A stretch of 64,000 nt of DNA from an uncultured Erysipelotrichaceae bacterium (GTDB taxonomy: Bacteria > Bacillota_I > Bacilli_A > Erysipelotrichales > Coprobacillaceae): assembly GCA_910588075.1 (NCBI GenBank), contig CAJUOS010000001.1:62001-126000 (forward strand), in the 5' to 3' direction. The translations under genes and the position numbers were made by a program. The notes beneath the pieces were generated by a model, which was given only the letters and a program-made list of their open reading frames with translations, searched no databases and was not told where the DNA came from. Below are positions 25,051 to 34,328 of this stretch, piece after piece. How positions within the stretch are numbered: position 1 is the first letter of the stretch; every line of letters begins with the position of its first letter.

Positions 25051-26808
25051 CTACTCTTGTAAAACTTTATATAATTCTTCTGCAATCTTTTCTGGTAAAA
25101 TATTTTTTAAATCTTCTAAAGAAGCTTCTTTCATTTTTTTCACACTTTTAAAATGATTTAATAATTGCTTTTTTCTTTTTGGACCTATTCCTTCAACTCT
25201 ATCTAAAATAGAAGCAAATAAAGAACGAGATCTTACATTTTTATGAAAACTAATAGCATACCTATGAACTTCATCTTGCATACGTGTTAATAAAAAGAAT
25301 AATTCACTCTTAGGATGAATAGGAATAGGCATACCTTCTTCATCCAATAGCATTGCTGTAGAGTGCTTATCATCTTTAGCTAAACCACATATTTTAATGT
25401 TCAAATTTAAAGAATCAATGATTTCTTTAGCAGCATGAATCTGTCCAAGTCCTCCATCAACCAAAATCATATCTGGTGGTGTTAGTCCTTCCATTAAAAC
25501 TCTATAATATCGTCTATAAATAACTTCTCTCATACTTGCATAATCATCAGGTCCTTCTACTGTTTTAATTTTATACTTACGGTAATCTTTTTTTGAAGGA
25601 ACCCCATCTTTAAAACAAACCATTCCTGCCACAGCATATGCTCCTTGAATATTAGAATTATCAAATAATTCAATAACATGTGGTGTTTCAATTCCCAATA
25701 ATTCTCCTAATTGATTCATAGCACCAATTGTCGCTGCTTCATTTTTTTCAATTAATTTGAATTTCTTTTCTAAAGATTCCTTAGCATTTTCATTTGCCAT
25801 TTGTACAAGTGAGAGTTTATTTCCTCTTTGTGGTTTCAAAATTTTACAATCAAGTATTTCTTGAAGAAGGGTATCATCTACATCTTGTGGTAATAATATT
25901 TCTTTTGGAAAAGTATTATTTTGATAAAAAGTAACAATAAATTGTTGTAAATCATCTTGAATATTTTCACTAATAGGTACTAAATTAATATCACGAGATA
26001 ATAATTTACCATTACGCATAAAAAATAACTGGATACTTAAATAACCATGATTAACATGATAACCTAGTATATCTCTATCAATATGATCATTAAATTGTAC
26101 ATGTTGTTTAGCTGTTACATATTGAATATGCGAAATCAAATCACGATATTCTTTAGCTTGTTCAAAATTTAATTGTTCACTTGCCTCTAACATTTTATCA
26201 GTTAATTCTTTAATTTTATCTTTAATATCACCATTTAGTAATTTGGTGATTTCTTTTTTTATTGTAACATATTTTTCTAAATCCACTTCTTGAACACATG
26301 GTGCTAAACATTGATTTAACGAATAATATAAACATGGTTTTTTAGGAATATGATTACACTTTCTTAAGGGATAAAGACGATTAATTAACTTAAATGTATC
26401 TCGTGCTGCTGTTGCATCTGGAAATGGTCCAAAATGTTTCGCTTTTTTTTGACTTGCATTACGTACAATTTGCAGTCTTGGGTGTTTTTCATTTGTCATC
26501 TGAATATATGGATAATATGTATTATCCATAAACATGATATTGTATTGAGGAGCATAATCTTTAATAAGATTAATTTCTAATAACAAAGCTTCTTTTTCAC
26601 TACTTGTAACTATATACTCAAAATCAACAATCTCACTTACTAATTTTGTTGTTTTATAATCATGTGCTCCAACAAAATAAGAATGAACTCTGTTTTTTAA
26701 TTTTTTAGCTTTTCCAACATAGATAATTGTTCCATCTTTATTTTTCATTAAATAGCATCCAGGTGAAGATGGCAATAAAGATAGTTTATCCTTAATAAGT
26801 TGATTCAT
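25051..26808 (-). CDS. uvrC: Excinuclease ABC subunit C
   Basis: The 585-residue UvrC has the N-terminal GIY-YIG nuclease (GCYLMKNKDG...IIYVGKAK), a cysteine-rich segment, a UVR motif (LNFEQAKEYRDLI), the RNase-H-like nuclease with DNSNIQG and DGGLGQ, and C-terminal helix-hairpin-helix motifs (VEGIGPKRKKQLL). It makes the dual incisions in nucleotide excision repair. It starts one base inside the mutS2 stop, so the pair is translationally linked. Confidence 0.97.
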   Translation of the reverse strand: MNQLIKDKLSLLPSSPGCYLMKNKDGTIIYVGKAKKLKNRVHSYFVGAHDYKTTKLVSEIVDFEYIVTSSEKEALLLEINLIKDYAPQYNIMFMDNTYYPYIQMTNEKHPRLQIVRNASQKKAKHFGPFPDATAARDTFKLINRLYPLRKCNHIPKKPCLYYSLNQCLAPCVQEVDLEKYVTIKKEITKLLNGDIKDKIKELTDKMLEASEQLNFEQAKEYRDLISHIQYVTAKQHVQFNDHIDRDILGYHVNHGYLSIQLFFMRNGKLLSRDINLVPISENIQDDLQQFIVTFYQNNTFPKEILLPQDVDDTLLQEILDCKILKPQRGNKLSLVQMANENAKESLEKKFKLIEKNEAATIGAMNQLGELLGIETPHVIELFDNSNIQGAYAVAGMVCFKDGVPSKKDYRKYKIKTVEGPDDYASMREVIYRRYYRVLMEGLTPPDMILVDGGLGQIHAAKEIIDSLNLNIKICGLAKDDKHSTAMLLDEEGMPIPIHPKSELFFLLTRMQDEVHRYAISFHKNVRSRSLFASILDRVEGIGPKRKKQLLNHFKSVKKMKEASLEDLKNILPEKIAEELYKVLQE

Positions 26809-29120
26809 TATTCAAAATAAACAAGTGTAGCACCTAATCCACCTTCATTAGGTCCTCCATCACGATATGATACAACTTGCTTATTCCTATCTAACATTTT
26901 TCTAACACCTTTACGTAATGCCCCTGTTCCCATACCATGAACAATACGCACATGAGGATAACCCAAAACAATAGCATCATCTAAAAACTTATCAATTAAC
27001 ATCATTGCTTCTTCATAACGCTTTCCTATAATATTAATTTCATATGTTCCTGTCTTTTGCAATGTAGACTTTCTTATAGTTGCTTTTTTAGGAATAGATT
27101 TTACTTTTGTTTGTGGGTGTAAATATAAAACTTCATCTTCATGTAATTTTACATTTAATCCAGAAATAGATACCATAATCATATGATTTTTTAATTTTTC
27201 AATAATATCTCCTTCTCTATTCATTTTAAGAACACGAACATGATCACCTATTTTTAAATCATGATCTTGTCTTTTTTGAACTTGTTGTTCAACAAATCTT
27301 AATTGTTCTAAATCATGTTTAGCCTGAATAATTTCATGTTGCTTTAAAGAGGATTCTTTCATAGTTTCTACAACTAAATCAATATTTTCTTTAGCCTCTT
27401 GAATTAAATCATTAGCTTTATCTTTAGCTTTTTGTATAATTTGTTCTTTTTGATGAGTCATTTGTTGTAATTTTTGTTGATATTGTTTTTCCATTTTTTG
27501 ATTTTGTTCTATTAAAAATTTTAATTCTTCTTCTTTTAATGATAATTGATCTGCTTTCTTTTCTAACTCTTCCATTAATTTTTCATGTTCACTCATTGAC
27601 TCATTTTTCAATTTTTGAGCATGTTTAACTATATCTAAATCTAATCCTAACAATGCTGCAATCTCAATAGCATATGATTGTCCAACACTATCTAATTTTA
27701 ATTGATAAGTTGGCTTCATAGCTTCTAAATCAAAAGATACAGAAGCCAATAAAATTCGTGAATCTTCTTTAGCAAATGTTTTTAATTTTCCATAATGAGT
27801 AGAAGCAAATACAAATGAACCAATCTTTAATAATTGACAAAGAATAGCCTCAGCTAAACTTTCTCCTTCTTGTGGATCTGTACCAGAACCAATTTCATCT
27901 AAAATAACAAGACTTTTTGAAGACGTTTGAGAAAGAATATCAATAACCTTTTTCATATGACTAGAAAAAGTTGATAATGACTGTTCAATTGACTGCTCAT
28001 CACCTAAATCAACATAAATATTATCAAATAAAGGAATTATCATTTCTAAACATGGTACAGGCATACCACATAAAGCCATATAAGAAAGCAAACCCACTGT
28101 CTTTAAGGTAACTGTCTTTCCACCTGTATTACTTCCACTAATCAATAACATACGATTATCTTTTAAAATAATATTATTAGATACAACTTTTTTTTCATCT
28201 ATTAATGGATGTCGAGCTTCTTTCATAATTATTTGATTACCATTTTCTTCAACAACAGGAATACAACATTGATGAGTATAACCATAATAGGCTTTTGCAA
28301 AAATAAAATCTAACTCTTCTAATATTTCTAAATTAAAATGAAAATGATAATAATTCTCTTTTACTCTTTGTGATAAAGAATATAAAATACGATTTATCTC
28401 CTCTTGTTCAGCAATACGCAATTCACTTAACTGATTATTCATCAACATAACAGCTTCTGGTTCTACATATGTTGTTTGACCAGTTGCACTTGTAGCATGA
28501 ATTAAACCACCAAACTGATTTTTATAACCTGTTTTAACGGGCAATACAAGTCTATCATTTTTTGAAGTCATTGTATCTATTGATAAAAAATCTTTTGATT
28601 CCTTAACAAGAGTTTCCATTTTAGAACGAATATTCATTTGAATATTTTGTATTTTTTTTCTTAAACTATGCAAAGTTTCACTCGCTGTATCACTTACATT
28701 CCCATCAGGTAATATACATCTTTTAATTTCATTAAGAATATAATCATTATTAATTAATCCTTGAGATAATTCTAATAAATAATTGAGTTGAAGTTCAGAA
28801 AACTCAATATAATTTTTAACACTTATAATACACTCTAAATGACTAACAATTTTTAAAAGTTCTTCTCCTAATAAAGTTCCATCTCTATTCACTTTTTCTA
28901 ATAAAATAGAAATATCACTTAAACCACCTAAAGGTATTCTTCCTTGAAATGAAATAAGTTTCATTGCTTCATCAACTTTATTAAATTCTTCTTGCAAATC
29001 TTCTAAATCATCAAAAATATAAAAAGCTTCTACTCGTTTTTTACCTAAAGTAGATGCGCAATAACTCTTGACTTGTTCTTGAATAAAATTCATTTCTAAA
29101 ATTTCATTAATACTTTTCAT
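26808..29120 (-). CDS. mutS2: Endonuclease MutS2
   Basis: The 770-residue MutS2 lacks the mismatch-recognition domain of MutS. It has the ATPase Walker A GSNTGGKTVTLK and Walker B VILDEIGSGTDPQEG, a long coiled coil (about residues 500-620) and a C-terminal Smr domain (RIVHGMGTGALRKGV). In Bacillota it acts in ribosome collision rescue and recombination control. It overlaps uvrC and the cvpA gene by 1 bp each, forming a cvpA-mutS2-uvrC operon similar to Bacillus yshB-polX-mutSB but without polX. Confidence 0.96.
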   Translation of the reverse strand: MKSINEILEMNFIQEQVKSYCASTLGKKRVEAFYIFDDLEDLQEEFNKVDEAMKLISFQGRIPLGGLSDISILLEKVNRDGTLLGEELLKIVSHLECIISVKNYIEFSELQLNYLLELSQGLINNDYILNEIKRCILPDGNVSDTASETLHSLRKKIQNIQMNIRSKMETLVKESKDFLSIDTMTSKNDRLVLPVKTGYKNQFGGLIHATSATGQTTYVEPEAVMLMNNQLSELRIAEQEEINRILYSLSQRVKENYYHFHFNLEILEELDFIFAKAYYGYTHQCCIPVVEENGNQIIMKEARHPLIDEKKVVSNNIILKDNRMLLISGSNTGGKTVTLKTVGLLSYMALCGMPVPCLEMIIPLFDNIYVDLGDEQSIEQSLSTFSSHMKKVIDILSQTSSKSLVILDEIGSGTDPQEGESLAEAILCQLLKIGSFVFASTHYGKLKTFAKEDSRILLASVSFDLEAMKPTYQLKLDSVGQSYAIEIAALLGLDLDIVKHAQKLKNESMSEHEKLMEELEKKADQLSLKEEELKFLIEQNQKMEKQYQQKLQQMTHQKEQIIQKAKDKANDLIQEAKENIDLVVETMKESSLKQHEIIQAKHDLEQLRFVEQQVQKRQDHDLKIGDHVRVLKMNREGDIIEKLKNHMIMVSISGLNVKLHEDEVLYLHPQTKVKSIPKKATIRKSTLQKTGTYEINIIGKRYEEAMMLIDKFLDDAIVLGYPHVRIVHGMGTGALRKGVRKMLDRNKQVVSYRDGGPNEGGLGATLVYFE

Positions 29121-29905
29121 TATTCATCACTCACATTTATATTTGATAATATTTTTTTAATCTTATCTTGATTATAATTTGATTTTTCTAATATATTTTT
29201 TAATTTTTCTATATCATTAATATTTAAAGAGATTTTCTTTTCTTTGATTTCATCAACAATATTTTCATTTAATATGGTTAAAACTTGTTGCTCATCAATA
29301 ATTCCTAAATCATGAGCAGTTAACATAAGTTTAGTTAAACTTTCAACTGATTGATCAGAATCAAAAAATGATTCATAGTTAATATTTATATTTTGCACCT
29401 TTTCACTCACTGAAGGAATAATATTTAAAATATGCTTAGCAATAAGTGATTGTTGAATCATTTCCTTTCCAGGTGAATAAATAGGTGTAACAAGAAACAT
29501 AACAACAATATATAAAATAATAATAGCTTCTATAATACTCAAAACAAGTCCTAATATATGATCTGCCATACTTGTTAGAGCAAATTTATCAGATACTGTT
29601 TTTAATACTGGTTTAATAACGAAGCCTAATATCTTTTTAATAACAAATAAAATAATAAGTAAAATAAAAAATACAAAAATTTGATTAATAACACTTCCTA
29701 CCATACTTACTACTATATCTGTTTGATTATATTGATATAAATGAAAAATGCTACTTAATGGTTTTGATAACCAATATGATAAAAATAATACAATAATTGT
29801 ACCAATAAAGTCATATAATCGTGTTATAAAGCCTTTCATGTATCCAAAAATGGCCATAATTAGAAAAAATATGATAAATAAAATATCTAAAATTGTTGAA
29901 TTCAA
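29120..29905 (-). CDS. CvpA family membrane protein
   Basis: The 261-residue protein has four N-terminal membrane segments (about residues 5-145) with the CvpA pattern (ILDILFIIFF, GYMKGF) and an acidic Lys/Asn-rich soluble tail of about 100 residues. A TTG at 29903-29905 is chosen as start because AAAGGAGG lies 8 bp upstream of it; a longer frame with ATG runs across that RBS. CvpA proteins are linked to envelope homeostasis. It is the first gene of the cvpA-mutS2-uvrC operon, divergent from rnhC. Confidence 0.85.
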   Translation of the reverse strand: MNSTILDILFIIFFLIMAIFGYMKGFITRLYDFIGTIIVLFLSYWLSKPLSSIFHLYQYNQTDIVVSMVGSVINQIFVFFILLIILFVIKKILGFVIKPVLKTVSDKFALTSMADHILGLVLSIIEAIIILYIVVMFLVTPIYSPGKEMIQQSLIAKHILNIIPSVSEKVQNININYESFFDSDQSVESLTKLMLTAHDLGIIDEQQVLTILNENIVDEIKEKKISLNINDIEKLKNILEKSNYNQDKIKKILSNINVSDE

Positions 29906-30002
29906 AATAAAATCCTCCTTTGATTCCACGATATTATAACATTTGAAAATTATCCTGTCAAAATCAATAAAAATATGTTAAAATAGTTATGAGGTGATTA
30001 AC

Positions 30003-30911
30003 GTGGAGCCAATTATAATTCAAATTGATAGTTATACTCTGGAGAAAATGAAAAAATTTTATGATAGTCAAATGGTTCCTGTTGATGACACTAGCCTTCT
30101 TTTTAAAGCACATGCTATTGGCTGTGATATAAATGCTAAATTAGATGGGACTGTAGAATTTAGTGGTCAAAATGCACTTAGAGAAGCAAAACATTGGTCT
30201 AAAAAACTTGCAAAGCAATTAGCCAAAGCAACATCAACTAATGATATTTATCTGAATCACCATATTGGAACTGCTGAAACGGGATCAGCTGATTACTTAG
30301 GTCCAATATGTTTCGTTTCTTGTTATGTATCTCAAGAAGATGTTGAATTTATTCAATCGCTTGAAATTACTAATCTATCAGAATTATCTAATCAAGATAT
30401 TGTTAATTATGCAAAACAAATGAAAGATCGTCTGATTTATAGTTTATTAATTTTAGATAATTCCCACTATAATAAAATGATTCTTGATGGGCTTAATCAA
30501 GCAAATGTCAAAGCAAAACTTTATAATCAAGCTACAGTTAATGTCATGCAAAAAGTGAAACAAAATGTAAAGGTCAAAGTCATCAATCAGTTTGTTTCTC
30601 CAAAAACATATTTTAACTATCTAAAAAATGAAGTTATTGTTGTTAAGGATTTGATTTTTGAAACAAATGCAGAACAAAAATACATGGCTGTTCTTGCTGC
30701 TGAAATTCTTTCTCGTTATGCATATTTACAATATTTTGCAAATATGACAAAGAGTCTAAAAATGAATTTATGTCGTGGAACAAGCACTAATGTTGACACT
30801 GTTGCTGTAAAAATCGCAACAAAATATGGTGAAAAAATGTTAACCAAAGTTGCTAAACTTAATTTTACAAATACAAAGCGTATCAAAACCTTATTACAAG
30901 ACTTATCATAG
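30003..30911 (+). CDS. Ribonuclease HIII-like protein lacking catalytic residues
   Basis: The 302-residue protein aligns along its full length with RNase HIII: an N-terminal TBP-like domain, the IGTAETGSADYLGPI region, YSLLILDNSHYN, VINQFVSP and AKLNFTNT. The catalytic SDEVG motif reads TAETG (Asp to Ala91, Glu92 kept) and IDQF reads INQF (Asp to Asn195). The DSK motif is also changed. It should still bind hybrids but probably cannot cut them. The start is GTG after GAGGTG. Its position beside cvpA-mutS2 is conserved with Bacillus rnhC. Confidence 0.8.
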   Translation: MEPIIIQIDSYTLEKMKKFYDSQMVPVDDTSLLFKAHAIGCDINAKLDGTVEFSGQNALREAKHWSKKLAKQLAKATSTNDIYLNHHIGTAETGSADYLGPICFVSCYVSQEDVEFIQSLEITNLSELSNQDIVNYAKQMKDRLIYSLLILDNSHYNKMILDGLNQANVKAKLYNQATVNVMQKVKQNVKVKVINQFVSPKTYFNYLKNEVIVVKDLIFETNAEQKYMAVLAAEILSRYAYLQYFANMTKSLKMNLCRGTSTNVDTVAVKIATKYGEKMLTKVAKLNFTNTKRIKTLLQDLS

Positions 30912-30934
30912 AATGGTTTTCCATTCTTTTTTTG
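30910..30934 (+). terminator. Terminator after the RNase HIII-like gene
   Basis: GAATGG / CCATTC with a tetraloop is followed by a long T run on the plus strand. Confidence 0.85.
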
Positions 30935-30987
30935 TTTCATATAAAAAGAAGTAACAATATAATGATACCCCTTTTTTATGAAAATAT

Positions 30988-31452
30988 TTAATCTATACAA
31001 ATTTCAAATGTATCCATTTTTGTATAAAGAACACCAGCAGCATCTAACATACGCTTTGCAGCTCGGTCACTAGGTGTATCATTATACTTATCATCTTCAT
31101 ATATAATTTCTTTAATTCCACTTTGTATAATAGCTTTTACACATTCATGACATGGAAATAATGATACATAAATACGACACCCATTTAATTTTTGAATACT
31201 ATTTAAAATAGCATTTAATTCTGCATGTACAACATAAGGATACTTTGTATCATACATCTCACCTTCTCGATTCTCCCATGGAAATTGATCATCCTCACAC
31301 CCCCAAGGTAAACCATTATACCCAACTCCTACAATTTTATTTTCAGGTGAAACAATACAAGCTCCTACTTGTGTATTAGGATCTTTAGAGCGATATGCTG
31401 AAAGTTTAGCTACTGCCATAAAATATTGATCCCAACTTATTACTTTAGACAT
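30988..31452 (-). CDS. comEB: dCMP deaminase (ComEB-type)
   Basis: The 154-residue deaminase has zinc ligands and the catalytic glutamate in VHAELNAILN and LFPCHECVKAII, plus the N-terminal SKDPNTQVGACIV of the dCMP deaminase family. It makes dUMP from dCMP for dTMP synthesis. The gene lies 12 bp after rluD with GGAGGAG before its ATG, so it is the last gene of an lspA-rluD-comEB operon. Confidence 0.94.
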   Translation of the reverse strand: MSKVISWDQYFMAVAKLSAYRSKDPNTQVGACIVSPENKIVGVGYNGLPWGCEDDQFPWENREGEMYDTKYPYVVHAELNAILNSIQKLNGCRIYVSLFPCHECVKAIIQSGIKEIIYEDDKYNDTPSDRAAKRMLDAAGVLYTKMDTFEICID

Positions 31453-31464
31453 AAATATCTCCTC

Positions 31465-32382
31465 CTATTTCATTTCCAATCTTAATTCTTCTAATTTTTC
31501 TTTAAAAAAATCTGGCAATTTACTATCAAAATACATATCTTCATGAGTTCTTGGATGAACAAATCCTAATATCTTTGCATGTAAAAATTGTCCATATGTT
31601 GTATCATCACGTTTTAACCCATATTGTGGATCCCCATAAACTGGATATCCAATATATTGCATATGTACACGAATTTGATGTGTTCTTCCTGTTTCCAAAC
31701 GACATTCAACCAAAGTCATATCTTTAAATCTTTCAATAACTTTAAAATTTGTAATAGCTGTTTTAGCATTTTTATCTGTACAGGTCATTTTTTGCCTATC
31801 ATTTTGATCACGTCCAATAGGTGCTTCAATACGTCCAAATTCATGTGGAATTAAGCCATGAACCAAAGCATAATAACGACGAATAACACTGTGTTCTTGT
31901 AATTGTTCACTTAAACTTTGGTGCGCCAAATCATTTTTAGCTACCATCAATAACCCACTTGTATCTTTATCTATACGATGAACAATACCAGGTCGATTGA
32001 CACCATTAATTCCTGATAAATCATGACAATGAAATAATAAAGCATTCACTAATGTTCCTGTATAAATACCTATTGAAGGATGAACAATCATTCCTGTAGG
32101 TTTATTAACTACGATGACATCACTATCCTCATAAACAATATTTAAAGGAATATTTTCTGGTAAAATATCAGTATTTTCAGGTTCTGGAAAATGAATTTCA
32201 ACTTCATCATTTTCTTCTAACTTATAACTTGCTTTAATAGTTTTTCCATTAACTTTTACGTGATTATCTTGAATAAGATTTTGAATTTGTGTTCTTGAAT
32301 ATTGTTTCAACATTTTTGTTAAAAACTTATCAATTCTTTGTTGAGCATCATCTTCTATAATTCTGACTTTGATATCTTCCAT
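31465..32382 (-). CDS. rluD: RluD/RluC family 23S rRNA pseudouridine synthase
   Basis: The 305-residue protein has an N-terminal S4 domain (RIDKFLTKMLKQYSRTQIQNL) and the catalytic motif HRIDKDTSGLLMVA with the nucleophilic aspartate, followed by GRTHQIRVHMQYIG. It isomerises specific uridines in 23S rRNA. It overlaps lspA by 28 bp at the start, the same lspA-rluD order as in many Bacillota (Bacillus ylyB). The exact target site cannot be fixed from sequence alone. Confidence 0.93.
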   Translation of the reverse strand: MEDIKVRIIEDDAQQRIDKFLTKMLKQYSRTQIQNLIQDNHVKVNGKTIKASYKLEENDEVEIHFPEPENTDILPENIPLNIVYEDSDVIVVNKPTGMIVHPSIGIYTGTLVNALLFHCHDLSGINGVNRPGIVHRIDKDTSGLLMVAKNDLAHQSLSEQLQEHSVIRRYYALVHGLIPHEFGRIEAPIGRDQNDRQKMTCTDKNAKTAITNFKVIERFKDMTLVECRLETGRTHQIRVHMQYIGYPVYGDPQYGLKRDDTTYGQFLHAKILGFVHPRTHEDMYFDSKLPDFFKEKLEELRLEMK

Positions 32383-32870
32383 GCTTTATACTCCTCTATT
32401 CCCACTTCAAAAATAACCAGTGCAACTCCAACTGTAATAGCAATATCTGCAATATTAAAAATTGGAAAATCATAACCAATAATTATAAAATCAATAAAAT
32501 CTCTCACATATCCAAAAATAATTCTATCTATTAAATTTCCTATCATACCACTAAAAACTAACACCAATCCAAAACGTGTTAATTTATGATATAGTTCTGT
32601 TTGCATAAAATAATAAATAATTCCAATAGTTGCTACCACAGAAATTATAAAAAATAAATTTAAATGCCCTTGAAAAATACCCCAAGCTGCTCCTGTATTA
32701 TGAGCATATGTAAAATAAAAGAAATCATCTATAATTGTATACCCTGTATTTAATTGTAAAGTATGATCTATAATTGTCTTTGTTACTTGATCTCCAAATA
32801 CAACAATAACAAAAGTTAAAATATATAAAAGAATATGTTTGTGTGTTATTTCTATTTTTTTCAATTTCAT
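32355..32870 (-). CDS. lspA: Lipoprotein signal peptidase (signal peptidase II)
   Basis: The 171-residue protein has four membrane segments and the two catalytic aspartates in GNLIDRI and FNIADIAI, with the family motif HNTGAAWGIF. It cleaves lipoprotein signal peptides; the TrpX-type lipoprotein in this window is a likely substrate. The start is uncertain: ATG at 32868-32870 lies only 2 bp after AGGAGTG, and a TTG two codons later is better spaced. Longer upstream frames have no RBS. Confidence 0.94.
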   Translation of the reverse strand: MKLKKIEITHKHILLYILTFVIVVFGDQVTKTIIDHTLQLNTGYTIIDDFFYFTYAHNTGAAWGIFQGHLNLFFIISVVATIGIIYYFMQTELYHKLTRFGLVLVFSGMIGNLIDRIIFGYVRDFIDFIIIGYDFPIFNIADIAITVGVALVIFEVGIEEYKAWKISKSEL

Positions 32871-32935
32871 CACTCCTACCATAACATACATTATAATCAA
32901 AAAAAAGTGATATTAAAAGACTTATTTTCAAAATA

Positions 32936-32960
32936 AAAAAACACTTTCGTGTTTTTAAAG
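32936..32960 (-). terminator. Terminator after the YqfA-type gene
   Basis: AAAACAC / GTGTTTT with a GAAA loop overlaps the end of the YqfA-type gene, followed by a T run on the minus strand. Confidence 0.8.
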
Positions 32961-33605
32961 AATATAAAATAAAATTGCTAAATAATGAAGTAAAGAACCA
33001 ATCATTACAAAAATATGAAATAATTCATGAAAACCAAATGTTTCTGTTAAATTTGGTTTTTTAAAGATATAAATAAATGCTCCTAATGAATAAGCAATTC
33101 CCCCTGCAGCTATAAATGCTAAACACTGAAATGGAATTCCTGTAAAAGACTGAAAATCAAAAACAATTGCCCATCCTAAAATCAAATAAATAATTGTCGC
33201 AATAGAACGTGGAGCATTCATCCAACAAATTTTAACAATAATACCAACCAAAGCAATAAACCATAAAATCCCTAAAAAATAATAAGAACGTGGTGCTTCC
33301 ATACAATATGCAACTACTGGTGTGTAAGTTCCAACAATCAATATATAAATCATAGAATGATCTAATTTTCTAAGAATCATTTTTACTTTCTCACTGCCTT
33401 GAAAATAATGATATATTGCACTAGCACTATATAATAGAATCAAAGATACTCCAAAAATAATTGTTGCAACCATTAATATTGGTGTTGTTTCCCTATAAAC
33501 GCCTACAAAAATCATAACTAATAATCCCAAACATGATAAACACGCTCCAATAAAGTGAGTTTCACTACTAATAGGATCCATTGCATGTTTAAATAATTTA
33601 CTCAT
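32955..33605 (-). CDS. Hemolysin III/YqfA family (PAQR-type) membrane protein
   Basis: The 216-residue protein has seven membrane segments and the conserved residues of the family: DPISSETHFIGA, IYHYF, LDHSMIYILIVGTYTPV and GFHELFHIFVMIGSLLHY. The family shares the progestin/adipoQ receptor fold with a putative zinc site of His and Asp residues. It may act in lipid or membrane homeostasis; the hemolysin name is historical. AGGAGATG precedes MSKLFKH. Single-gene unit. Confidence 0.9.
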   Translation of the reverse strand: MSKLFKHAMDPISSETHFIGACLSCLGLLVMIFVGVYRETTPILMVATIIFGVSLILLYSASAIYHYFQGSEKVKMILRKLDHSMIYILIVGTYTPVVAYCMEAPRSYYFLGILWFIALVGIIVKICWMNAPRSIATIIYLILGWAIVFDFQSFTGIPFQCLAFIAAGGIAYSLGAFIYIFKKPNLTETFGFHELFHIFVMIGSLLHYLAILFYIL

Positions 33606-33735
33606 CAATTTTCATCTCCTTATAATATAGTTTCAATAACTACTTTATATATTTATTATATTACTAATATATGAATTGTCAACTATATCTTGTTATTTTA
33701 TATAAAATCATGTATGATATAAAAGAGGTGGTTTC

Positions 33736-34296
33736 ATGAATAATGATATATTTAATCAAATTTTAATACAAATAGAAAATAGAAGTCATTTAAATGCAAA
33801 TGATATACCTTCACTTGATCTTTATATTGATCAAATTATGACTCTGTTTGATATAAATTTAGCAGATAACAAAAGATATGAAAATGATAAGCTTCTAACA
33901 AAAACTATGATTAATAATTATTCAAAAGAAGGAATATTAAAACCTATTAAGGGAAAAAAATATAGTAAAGATCATATTTTACAAATGTTATTCATCTATT
34001 CATTAAAAAATACTATTTCTATTCAAGAAATAAAAAAAGTTCTTCAACCCTATCATGAAAAAACAGAGAATATAGAACCTATATATAATCAATTTTTAAA
34101 ATTTAATAAAGAACTTTCTCATCAATTGACATCTGAAATCAAAACATTTACAAGTAAAAATCAATTTGATCTTAATGATTTTGATCAAATGACTACTATG
34201 TTACTATTAATTTGTGCATTAAGTAATCAATTCAAAGCTATTGCAGAAACAATGCTTGATACATATTATCCTGAAGTAAAAAAGAAAGAGAAATAA
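33736..34296 (+). CDS. DUF1836 domain protein
   Basis: The 186-residue protein matches the DUF1836 pattern: KLLTKTMINNYSKEGIL with PIKGKKYSKDHILQMLFIYSLKN, a MerR-like winged-helix arrangement. The C-terminal half is helical. A DNA-binding regulatory role is plausible but unproven. GAGGTGG lies 5' of the ATG, and TATGATATAAAA upstream is a possible -10. It is monocistronic with a bidirectional terminator. Confidence 0.8.
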   Translation: MNNDIFNQILIQIENRSHLNANDIPSLDLYIDQIMTLFDINLADNKRYENDKLLTKTMINNYSKEGILKPIKGKKYSKDHILQMLFIYSLKNTISIQEIKKVLQPYHEKTENIEPIYNQFLKFNKELSHQLTSEIKTFTSKNQFDLNDFDQMTTMLLLICALSNQFKAIAETMLDTYYPEVKKKEK

Positions 34297-34328
34297 AAGC
34301 TGTTAACATTTATTGTTAACAGTTTTAT
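34297..34328. terminator. Bidirectional terminator
   Basis: GCTGTTAACA / TGTTAACAG with a short loop lies between convergent genes, with T residues downstream on the plus strand and an A/T-rich flank for the minus strand. Confidence 0.75.
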
